A stretch of DNA of 64,000 nucleotides. It comes from Labilithrix sp. Its GTDB lineage: Bacteria > Myxococcota_A > Polyangia > Polyangiales > Polyangiaceae. The stretch spans positions 62,001-126,000 of the forward strand of contig JAHBWD010000008.1 of the NCBI GenBank assembly GCA_019637175.1, written 5' to 3'. The notes under the pieces are model-generated. The model saw only the letters and a list, made by a program, of their open reading frames with translations, was not told where the DNA came from and made no database searches. Shown piece after piece: positions 48,135 through 56,123 of this stretch. The position numbers and the translations under genes are program-made. The stretch's first letter is position 1. Each line of letters begins with the position of its first letter.

Positions 48135-49132
48135 TGCGCGTCGCGTTCTTCGACGTCCACGGCTACGAGCGGAGGCATTTCGACGCGGCGAACGCGGTGT
48201 TCGGTCACGACATCGTCTACTTCGATGCGCGGCTCACCGCCGACACCGCCGCGCTCGCCGCCGGCTTTTCGGCGATCTGCGCGTTCGTCGACGATCGACT
48301 CGACGCGCCGGCGCTCGAGCGCCTCCGCGAGGGCGGCACGAGGCTCGTCGCGCTCCGCTCCGCGGGCTTCAACAACGTCGACCTCGCGGCGGCGGAGCGG
48401 CTCGGGGTGATCGTCGCGCGCGTCCCCGAGTACTCGCCGCACGCGGTCGCGGAGCACACCGTCGCGCTGGTGCTCGCGCTCGATCGGAAGATCCATCGCG
48501 CCCACGCGCGCGTCCGCGAGGGCAACTTCTCGCTCGAGGGCCTCGTCGGATTCGACTTGCACACGCGCACCGTGGGCCTCGTCGGCACGGGCCGCATCGG
48601 ACGCGTGGCGGCCCGGATCTTCCTCGGCTTCGGCTGCACGGTGCTCGCGCACGATCTCGCGCCCGATCGCGAGCTCGCCGCGCGCGGCGTTCGCTACGTG
48701 TCGCACGACGAGCTCTACGCCTCCTGCGACGTCCTCTCGCTGCACGTCCCGCTGACGCCGGCGACGCACCACATGATCGACGGCGCCGCGCTCGCGAAGA
48801 CGCGGCGCGGCTTCATGCTGGTGAACACGAGCCGCGGCGCGCTGGTCGACACGCGGGCGCTGATCGACGGGCTCAAGAGCGGGAGGATCGGCAGCGCGTG
48901 CCTCGACGTCTACGAGGAGGAAGAAGGCGTCTTCTTCCGCGATCTGTCCGATCGCGTCATCCAAGACGATCTGCTCGCGCGCCTCCTCACGTTCCCCAAC
49001 GTGCTCATCACGGCGCACCAGGCGTTCCTCACGGAGGAGGCGCTCCAGAGCATCGCGAGGGTCACGCTGGAGAACGTCACGCGCTTCGAGCGCGAAGGGC
49101 TGCCCCTCCACGTCGTGACGTCGGGCGCGTGA
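48134..49132 (+). CDS. ldhA: D-lactate dehydrogenase (2-hydroxyacid dehydrogenase family)
   Basis: 332 residues, LdhA length. NAD-binding GLVGTGRIGRVAARIFLGFG near 142; catalytic set: Arg in NTSRGALVDTRALIDGLK, Glu in LDVYEEEEGVFF, and His in ITAHQAFLTEEAL; the GVFFRDLSDRVIQDDLLARLL segment is diagnostic for fermentative LdhA. It reduces pyruvate to D-lactate with NADH. The start overlaps the slipin stop, so it is translated with nfeD and slipin, an odd partner for membrane-quality genes. Confidence 0.95.
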   Translation: MRVAFFDVHGYERRHFDAANAVFGHDIVYFDARLTADTAALAAGFSAICAFVDDRLDAPALERLREGGTRLVALRSAGFNNVDLAAAERLGVIVARVPEYSPHAVAEHTVALVLALDRKIHRAHARVREGNFSLEGLVGFDLHTRTVGLVGTGRIGRVAARIFLGFGCTVLAHDLAPDRELAARGVRYVSHDELYASCDVLSLHVPLTPATHHMIDGAALAKTRRGFMLVNTSRGALVDTRALIDGLKSGRIGSACLDVYEEEEGVFFRDLSDRVIQDDLLARLLTFPNVLITAHQAFLTEEALQSIARVTLENVTRFEREGLPLHVVTSGA

Positions 49133-49135
49133 AGA

Positions 49136-50077
49136 TCAGGTCGCCAGCTCGGCGACGCGCTTGTCGAACTCCTCCGACGTGATCTCGCCCTTCTCGAGCT
49201 TCTTCGAGAGCTGCGCGAGCGCCTCGCCGTGGGCCGCCTTGCCCTGCTCGATCTCGCCCTTCTTCTCCTCGAAGGCCTTCTTGCCGTCGGCCTTCGCGTC
49301 GGCGAAGACCTTCTTCAGCTCTTCGGGCGTCGTCTTGCCGCCGCTCTCGAAGTGGTGATTGACCGCGCGCGCGAGCGCCCACGTCGAGGTGAACGCGAAC
49401 AGGCCGCCGCCGATCGCGCCCGCGGCCGTTCCCCAACCCGGGATCAGCTTGAGCAGCTCCTGCACCGCGCCCTGCGCGAACGCGAAGCTCACGAGGGCGC
49501 CGAAGCGCGCGAGGCGCTCCTTGCGCGTGAGCGTGTGGCCCCACAAGAGCGCGATGTCGCGCGTCACCGAGTCGAACATGAGGAGCACGCCCACCTGCCC
49601 GACGAACGGCACCGGCATCGCGCCGAGCACGCCCGCCCAGACGGCGCGCGACGAGCGAACCGCGTCGACCTTCTGGCGCCGCACCTCGGGATCGAGCACC
49701 GGCTCCGCCATGCTGCGATAGGCGGACTCGAAGGTCTGCTGGAGCAGGCTCTCGGGGACGCTCATCGCGAAGGCGTCGCGAATGCGCGCGATGACCGCGT
49801 TCTCCTCCGCGTTCGCGGCGCCGTCGATGAGCGACATCGCGATCGCCGACTCGAACACCGCGCGCCGCGCGACGGGCGACGTGACGAGCGCGAGCTGCGC
49901 GTCGAGATCCACCTCTTCGGCGAGGAGCGACTCGACGGTCGTTCCGTCGGGGAGCGCCGCCTGGAAGTCGATCATCGCTTCCTTCAGCGCGGCCTTCTCG
50001 CGCTCGTCGATCTTGTTGTCGGCGCGCGCGACGGCGCCGAGGATTCGGATGGCGGCCTTGCCTTCTTGCTCGTTCAT
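49136..50077 (-). CDS. TerB-like / membrane-insert / SHOCT-like protein
   Basis: 313 residues from ATG 50077. The N-terminal 130 residues resemble TerB/DUF533-type helical domains (ILGAVARADNKIDEREKAAL; later SLIDGAANAEENAVIARI). A middle with two hydrophobic Gly-rich segments (GAMPVPFVGQVGVLLMFDS, IPGWGTAAGAIGGGLFAFTS) resembles DUF697-type proteins. After a Lys/Glu coiled region it ends in a SHOCT-like motif (KKLEKGEITSEEFDKRVAEL). Role unknown; TerB links suggest envelope stress. It converges on ldhA with a 3-nt gap. Confidence 0.72.
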   Translation of the reverse strand: MNEQEGKAAIRILGAVARADNKIDEREKAALKEAMIDFQAALPDGTTVESLLAEEVDLDAQLALVTSPVARRAVFESAIAMSLIDGAANAEENAVIARIRDAFAMSVPESLLQQTFESAYRSMAEPVLDPEVRRQKVDAVRSSRAVWAGVLGAMPVPFVGQVGVLLMFDSVTRDIALLWGHTLTRKERLARFGALVSFAFAQGAVQELLKLIPGWGTAAGAIGGGLFAFTSTWALARAVNHHFESGGKTTPEELKKVFADAKADGKKAFEEKKGEIEQGKAAHGEALAQLSKKLEKGEITSEEFDKRVAELAT

Positions 50078-50147
50078 CCGTCGTGCATACACGCACGCGG
50101 CGACGACGCAAACCGCGCAATCACCGTTGCAGGATGCATCGCATCGC

Positions 50148-53100
50148 TCACTGCCCGTGCACCTGCGCGGGCGCAGGCTCGCTCTTCTTCTTGAAGATCT
50201 TTCCCCTCACGCGATCGGACACGACGTAGAACGCCGGCACGACGACGAGGCTCAAGATCGTCGAGAGCGCGAGGCCGCCGAGCACCGCGGCCGCCATCGG
50301 GCTGCGCGTCTCCGTCCCCGCGCCGAGGCCCAAGATCGGCGGCACCGCCGCCATCATCGTCGCCACCGTCGTCATCAAGATCGGCCGCAGGCGGAGCGGG
50401 CCCGCCTTCGCCGCCGCGGTGAGCGCGTCGGCGCCTTCGTGCTCGCGGATGTGGTTCGCGTACTCCACGAGCAGGATGGAGTTCTTCTTCACGATCCCCA
50501 TCAAGAGGAGGAGGCCGATCATGCTGAAGAGGTTGAGCGTCTTGCCCGCGCCGAGCAGGCCGAGCACCGCCCCCGAGACCGCGAGCGGCAAGATCGTGAG
50601 CACCGTCACCGGATGGAGGAACGAGTTGAACTGACTCGCCAGCACCATGTAGGCGACGAGGATGCCGACGATCATCGCGAACGCGAGGCCGCTCGTCGTC
50701 TCCTCGAGCTGCGAGGCCTGACCGCCGGCGACGATGCGCGTGCCGACGGGGAGCTGCTTGCCGAGCTCGTAGACCTTCGCCATCGCCTCCGCCTGCGACT
50801 TGCCCGGCGCGACGTTCGCGGTGATCGAGATCGCGCGCTCGCGATCGAGGCGGCTGATCGTCTGGAGGACGGGCATCTCCTGCTGGGTCACGACCATCGA
50901 CATCGGGATGAGCTGCCCGGTCTGCGTGCGCACCTTGATGTTGCTCACGTCTTCGGGGCGCGTTCGCTGGCTCGCGAGCAGGCGCATGCGGATGTCGACG
51001 CGGCGCCCCTGCGTCGAGAACTTGCCGACGACGTTGCCGCCGACGAGCGCGCTCACCGTGGCGCCGAGATCGGCGACGCTCACGCCGAGCTCCGTCGCGC
51101 GACGGCGATCGGGGACGACCTGGAGCTCTTGGCCGCCGAGCTGGTAGTCCGAGTTGATGTCGGTCACGAGGCCGCTCGCCTCGAGCTCGTCGCGGATCTG
51201 GACCGAGCTCGCGACGAGCTCGTCCCAGCTCGCGCCGCGGATGGTGAAGTCGACCGGCGACGAGCGCGTCGAGCCGAAGCCTTGCTGCGACGGATCCTGG
51301 ATCGACGCGCGGAGGCCCGCGATCCCCTGGAGCTCCTTGCGCAGCGCCTGCGAGAGCTGCGCCGCGCTCATCGTGCGCTCGTTCGGCGGGACGAGCGTGA
51401 GGACGATCTGCCCCGACGAGCCGCTCAGGGTGGAGAGCATGCGCGAGATCTCGGGGTGCTTGGCGAGCTTCTCTTCGGCGCGCGCGATGAGCGGCGCGGC
51501 GGCCGCGGGCACGGTGCCCGCCTCGGTGGAGAGCCGCACGTTGAGGCGGCTCTGATCCTGCGTGGGGATGAACTCGGTGGGGATGAAGCGAACGAGCACG
51601 ATCGTCGCCGCGAGGAAGACGGTCGACGAGAGCAGCACCTTGACGGGGTGCGCGAGCGCCTTGCCGAGCGCCCACGCGTACCCGCGCTCGAGGCGCGCGA
51701 AGCCGCGATCGACCGCGCGGCCCAGCCTTCCTCGATCTTCGCGCGACGCGCGGAGGATCTGCGCGCACCGCGCGGGCGCGAGCGTGATCGCCTCGAAGTA
51801 CGAGAGCATGACGGCGACCGAGAGCGTCACGCCGAACTGGAAGAAGAACTTCCCGATGACGCCCTGCATGAAGATGACGGGCAGGAAGATCGCGATGACC
51901 GCGAGCGTCGCCGCGAGCGCTGCGAACGTGATCTCCTTCGTGCCCTCCGACGAGGCTCGCACCTTGTCTTTCCCCATCTCCGCGTGGCGGTAGATGTTCT
52001 CCATGACCATGACCGCGTCGTCGACGACGAGGCCGACCGAGAGCGAGAGGCCGAGGAGCGTGAACGTGTTGAGCGTGAAGCCGAGGAAGTAGATGACCGC
52101 GATCGTCCCGAGGAGCGACATCGGGATGGCGAGCACGACGTTCACCGTGCTCGAGAGCGATCCGAGGAAGAGCCAGCACACGAGCGCGGTGAGCGCGACC
52201 GCCATCACGAGCTCGACCTCGAGCTCGTGCACCGCCTCTTCGATGAACGTCGTCTGGTCGAAGAGCACCTCGACCTTCATGCCCTCGGGCAGCGATTGCT
52301 GGATCTCGTCGACCTTCGCGCGCACTCCCTTGGCGACGGCGACCGCGTTCGTGCCGCGCTGCTTGAGGATGCCGAGCGCCTGGAGCGGCACGCCGTCGAG
52401 GCGCGCGATCGACGTCGAGTCTTCGAAGCCGTCTTCGACGTCGGCGACGTCCTCGAGGTACACCGGCGCAGGCTTGGTCTTGCGGACGACGAGCTTGCGG
52501 AACGTCTCGATGTCGAGCGCCTCGCCGAGGAGGCGCACGCTGAGGCTGCGGCCGCCGGTGTCGAGCGCGCCGCCGGGCACCTCGACGTGCTCCTGGCGGA
52601 TCGCGTTGATGACGTCGTTGGCGACGACGCCCTTCTCCTGGAGCCGGCTCGCGTCGAGCCAGATGCGCACGTTGCGATTGAGGTATCCGGTGAGCGTGAT
52701 CTGACCGACGCCCGGGACCGTCTGGAGCTTCTCCTGAACCTGATAGCGCGCGACGTCGGCGAGGAGCTGGCGCGAGAACGGGCCGGTCACGCCGACGGTG
52801 AGGATGGCTTGGTCGTCGGGGTTCGACTTCGACACCGTGGCCGGAGGAACGTCTTTCGGCAGCGAGCGCGTGGCCGCCGCGACGCGGGCCTGCACGTCTT
52901 GCAGCGCGAGATCGACGTCGCGCGACATGTCGAACACGACGGTGATGCGTCCGCTGCCCGAGCTCGCGCGCGACGACATCTGCTTGACGCCTTCGACCTG
53001 GGAGATCGACTGCTCGAGCGGCTCGACGATCTCTCGCTCCACCGCCGAGGGCGAAGCGCCCGGCCAGCTCACGGAGACGGAGATGTTGGGGTAGTCGACG

Positions 53101-53216
53101 TCGGGGTATTGGCTGATACCGACGCGCGTGATCGCGATGATGCCGAAGAGCATCGTGCTCGCCATCAGCATCCAGGCGAACACCGGGTTCTTGATGGAGA
53201 CGTCCGTGATGTTCAT
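50148..53216 (-). CDS. RND efflux transporter inner-membrane pump (AcrB/MdtBC family)
   Basis: 1022 residues with the classic RND layout: N-terminal helix (NPVFAWMLMASTMLFG), two large periplasmic loops, and twelve membrane helices in two halves. Motifs include YPDVDYPNISVSVSWPGASP, GLVVDDAVMVMENIYRH (proton-relay Asp-Asp in helix 4) and LRPILMTTVATMMAAVPP. It exports hydrophobic compounds using the proton gradient together with adaptor and TolC. ATG 53216 lies 4 nt behind the adaptor stop. Third gene of the tolC-adaptor-pump operon. Substrate cannot be told. Confidence 0.96.
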   Translation of the reverse strand: MNITDVSIKNPVFAWMLMASTMLFGIIAITRVGISQYPDVDYPNISVSVSWPGASPSAVEREIVEPLEQSISQVEGVKQMSSRASSGSGRITVVFDMSRDVDLALQDVQARVAAATRSLPKDVPPATVSKSNPDDQAILTVGVTGPFSRQLLADVARYQVQEKLQTVPGVGQITLTGYLNRNVRIWLDASRLQEKGVVANDVINAIRQEHVEVPGGALDTGGRSLSVRLLGEALDIETFRKLVVRKTKPAPVYLEDVADVEDGFEDSTSIARLDGVPLQALGILKQRGTNAVAVAKGVRAKVDEIQQSLPEGMKVEVLFDQTTFIEEAVHELEVELVMAVALTALVCWLFLGSLSSTVNVVLAIPMSLLGTIAVIYFLGFTLNTFTLLGLSLSVGLVVDDAVMVMENIYRHAEMGKDKVRASSEGTKEITFAALAATLAVIAIFLPVIFMQGVIGKFFFQFGVTLSVAVMLSYFEAITLAPARCAQILRASREDRGRLGRAVDRGFARLERGYAWALGKALAHPVKVLLSSTVFLAATIVLVRFIPTEFIPTQDQSRLNVRLSTEAGTVPAAAAPLIARAEEKLAKHPEISRMLSTLSGSSGQIVLTLVPPNERTMSAAQLSQALRKELQGIAGLRASIQDPSQQGFGSTRSSPVDFTIRGASWDELVASSVQIRDELEASGLVTDINSDYQLGGQELQVVPDRRRATELGVSVADLGATVSALVGGNVVGKFSTQGRRVDIRMRLLASQRTRPEDVSNIKVRTQTGQLIPMSMVVTQQEMPVLQTISRLDRERAISITANVAPGKSQAEAMAKVYELGKQLPVGTRIVAGGQASQLEETTSGLAFAMIVGILVAYMVLASQFNSFLHPVTVLTILPLAVSGAVLGLLGAGKTLNLFSMIGLLLLMGIVKKNSILLVEYANHIREHEGADALTAAAKAGPLRLRPILMTTVATMMAAVPPILGLGAGTETRSPMAAAVLGGLALSTILSLVVVPAFYVVSDRVRGKIFKKKSEPAPAQVHGQ

Positions 53217-53220
53217 GGCC

Positions 53221-54522
53221 TCACGGCGGAGCTCCTTCGCCTCCCTTGCGGCCCCTTCCGCCCGGCCCGCCGGCGCCGCCTTCGCGGCCGCGGCCGCGAC
53301 GCCCCGCGTCGCCCGGCGCGTCGTCGTCGTCGGCGGCGGGCGCCGACGCATCCATCGACGTCAGCTTCGTTCCCCGGATGCGCGCGCCCTCGGTGAGCGC
53401 TTCGGCGCCGCGCACGACGAGCCACTCGCCGGCGCTGATGCCCGATCGGATCTCGACCCAGCCGTCCTTCGTGTTCATGCCGAGCGTCACGTTGCGCTCG
53501 TCGACGACGTCGCCGTCGGCGATGAAGACGACGTAGCCGCGATCGGTCGCGCGCGTCGCCGTGCGCGGGATGACCGTCGCGTCGCGCGTCGCGCCGACGT
53601 CGACGCTGACGTCGCAGAACGATCCCGGCCTGAGCCAGTACGCGTGACCGTCCGGCGCGTCGACCTGCGCCGTGACGCCCACCATGTGCGTCGAGGGATC
53701 GGCCGAGCCCGCGACGAGCGTGAGCTTGGCGGTGAAGCTTCGCTGCGTCTCGCGGAGCGTGAAGCGCGCGGTCATGCCCGGCTTGAGCCGCGGCGCCTCG
53801 CTCGGCTCGACCTGGAAGCGGAGGAGCATCGGGTCGCTCTGGAGGAGCGTCGCCATCACGTACCCGGTCTGGACGTATTGCCCCGTCTCCACCGTGCGCG
53901 TCTGGATGACGCCGCCGATCGGCGCGCGCACCGCGGAGTCGCGCAAGTTGAGCTCGGCGATCTTGAGGTTCTCCGCGGCGACGGCCATGTCGGCCTTGGC
54001 GGTGAGCACCTTCGTGCGGAGCGTCTCCAGCTCTTCGCCCGGGATGAGCCCGGGGTTGTTCGCGCTCGCGCCTTCGCGACGCGCGACCATGCCTTCGACG
54101 TCTTTGAGCGCCGCTTGCGTCTTCTCGAGCGCCGCCCGCGCGCTGTTGACCGAGAGGCGGAAGCGCTCGCCGTCGATCGTGACGAGCACGTCGCCCTTCT
54201 TGACCTCCTGGCCTTCGCGGAACGCCACCTTGTCGACCGCGCCGGCGACGCGCGAGGTGACCTGCACGCGCTCGAAGGCCTCGATCGTGCCCGGCGCGGT
54301 GACGAGGTACTCGAGCCTCTTCGCCTCGATCTTCAGCAGATCGACGGCGAACTGGACGCCGCCCTCGCCCCCTCGACCGCCGCGGCCGCCTCGGCCGCCG
54401 CGCGCTTCGGGCGCGGCTTGCTCCGGCTTCTTGCACGCGACGCCGGCGAGCGGCGAGAGCGGCGCGAACATGAGGAGGAAGGCGAACGCGCGACGCAGCC
54501 TCCGGTGGGCGAAGAGCGTCAT
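53221..54522 (-). CDS. RND periplasmic adaptor (membrane fusion protein) with RGG-rich ends
   Basis: 433 residues. Signal and lipobox-like LAGVACKK, then a Gly/Arg-rich stretch (GGRGGRGGRGGEGG, about 41-54), a lipoyl/hairpin core (VTSRVAGAVDKVAFREGQEV, KKGDVLVTID, DSAVRAPIGGVIQTRTVETG), a beta-barrel and membrane-proximal domain, and another Gly/Arg-rich tail. It links the pump to TolC. RGG tracts are not usual in adaptors. ATG 54522 overlaps the tolC-like stop (ATGA). Confidence 0.93.
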   Translation of the reverse strand: MTLFAHRRLRRAFAFLLMFAPLSPLAGVACKKPEQAAPEARGGRGGRGGRGGEGGVQFAVDLLKIEAKRLEYLVTAPGTIEAFERVQVTSRVAGAVDKVAFREGQEVKKGDVLVTIDGERFRLSVNSARAALEKTQAALKDVEGMVARREGASANNPGLIPGEELETLRTKVLTAKADMAVAAENLKIAELNLRDSAVRAPIGGVIQTRTVETGQYVQTGYVMATLLQSDPMLLRFQVEPSEAPRLKPGMTARFTLRETQRSFTAKLTLVAGSADPSTHMVGVTAQVDAPDGHAYWLRPGSFCDVSVDVGATRDATVIPRTATRATDRGYVVFIADGDVVDERNVTLGMNTKDGWVEIRSGISAGEWLVVRGAEALTEGARIRGTKLTSMDASAPAADDDDAPGDAGRRGRGREGGAGGPGGRGRKGGEGAPP

Positions 54523-55814
54523 TGCGGCAGCCCCTCGTCGAGGGGGCCGAGGCCGAGCGCGAAGCGCAGCTCGAGGTACGCCTGCTCCATCGAGAGCTTC
54601 GCCGCCGCCCGCGCGACCTCGGCGTCGAAGCGGCGCGCGTTGGCGTCGGTGAGCTCGAGGGCTCGCGCGAGGCCCTGGCGGTACAGGATCTCGGTCTCGT
54701 CGCTGAGCTTCTGCGCGGCGGCCGTCTGGTCGAGCGCGATGCGATGCGCCTCGCGCGCGGCGCGCAGCGCGATGATCGCGAGATCGACGTCGGTCTGCAC
54801 CGATCGGCGCAGGAGCTTCTCGTCGAGCGCTTGGCTCTCGGCCACGGCGAGCCGCGTCTTGCGATCGGCGTAGCGCTGCCCCGCGTCGAAGATGTTCCAC
54901 GAGAGGTTCAACGTCAACGTCTCGTCGTGGGCGCGCTCGGTCGGGAGCGGGTCGGGCAGGACGCGGACCTGCCCCTGGAGGCTCAGCGACGGAATGAGGC
55001 GATAGTGAGGCTCCTTCGCGTTCATGCGGAGCGCCTCGGTCCGCTCGTTCGCGGCGCGCACGTCGGGCCGTCGATCGAGCGCCGCCTGCACCTGCGAGTG
55101 CGCGGCGCTCTCGAAGCTCTCCGCCGCTTGGTCCGTTCGATCGGGGGCCGCGAGCGATCCTTCGACCGCCTTGCCGACGAGGAACGCGAGCTGCGTGCGC
55201 GCGCGCTGCGCCGAGCCCGTGGCCTGCGCGACCTCGCGCTGCGCCGTCGCGAGATCGAGCTGCGCGCGCGTGGCGTCGTTGGTGCTCGCGAGCCCGGCCT
55301 GCGCGCGCGCGTCGGCGTTCTGCAGGTTGGCGGTCGCGCGCTCCACCCGGCGAACGGCCGCGTCGAGGACCCGCTCGGCAGTGAGCACCTGGAGAAACGA
55401 TCGCGCCGTGTCGAAGGCGACGACGCGGCGCTCCTGGGTCGCCGACCACTTCTCCGACTCGAGCTGGTGGCTCGACTGCGCGTAGAGCGGGAACGCGCTC
55501 GGCGCGATGAGCGGCTGGCTCAGGGTGAGCGTTCCGTTGGAGGTGAGGTTCCGGCCGCTCCGATCTTCGGTCGCGCGCAGGGTGCCGCTCGCGCCGGCGG
55601 TGAGTGAAGGGAAGAACGCGCTCCGCGCGCGCTGGAGCTGACCTTCGGCCTGCTCGACGCGGAGGGGCGCCTTGCGGGCGCGCTCGTTGTTCGTGAGCGC
55701 GAGCCGTATCGCGTCCTGAATCCGGAGGGGCTCGCCCGCAGCGCTCTCCTGCGCGAAGCCCGTCGCAGGCCACGCGAGCACCAAGATCAGAATGACGAGC
55801 GTACGAACGGGCAA
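54519..55814 (-). CDS. TolC family outer-membrane efflux protein
   Basis: 431 residues from TTG 55814, which has GGAG 7 nt upstream and precedes a clean signal peptide (TLVILILVLAWPATGFAQ). Two OEP repeats follow, each a long helical hairpin: IQDAIRLALTNNERARKA, LQRARSAFFPSLTAGASG, and the second half TLNLSWNIFDAGQRYADRK, ILYRQGLARALELTDANA. It forms the outer-membrane exit duct. First gene of the three-gene efflux operon. Gap 55815-56123 (309 nt) is a divergent promoter region with an AT-rich spot near 55945-55965; no gene seen. Confidence 0.93.
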   Translation of the reverse strand: MPVRTLVILILVLAWPATGFAQESAAGEPLRIQDAIRLALTNNERARKAPLRVEQAEGQLQRARSAFFPSLTAGASGTLRATEDRSGRNLTSNGTLTLSQPLIAPSAFPLYAQSSHQLESEKWSATQERRVVAFDTARSFLQVLTAERVLDAAVRRVERATANLQNADARAQAGLASTNDATRAQLDLATAQREVAQATGSAQRARTQLAFLVGKAVEGSLAAPDRTDQAAESFESAAHSQVQAALDRRPDVRAANERTEALRMNAKEPHYRLIPSLSLQGQVRVLPDPLPTERAHDETLTLNLSWNIFDAGQRYADRKTRLAVAESQALDEKLLRRSVQTDVDLAIIALRAAREAHRIALDQTAAAQKLSDETEILYRQGLARALELTDANARRFDAEVARAAAKLSMEQAYLELRFALGLGPLDEGLPQ

Positions 55815-56123
55815 CGGTCTCTCCAGCCCACCCCCAGCCAGCAGCGCGCGAGCATCGTCCGAGCGTCGCCCCGCTGGATCAAGGTGAAAACGCCCTTCGC
55901 GCCCCCACGTCGACCCACACCACGGCCCCTTCCACACCTCGCAATATTTTCTACCTCCGTACATTTCTTCGGATGCCGTTCTGCTGTGCGAAGTGACAAC
56001 TCCCGTGAAACGATGGGATCACGGCCCGGCTCTCCCCGTGGCTTGCTCCGTGCATTCAAATAGGTGGGTCGATTTGCGCGAGGGTGGCGGGAGCATGACC
56101 AAGACCGTGAGCGAGGAACGACG

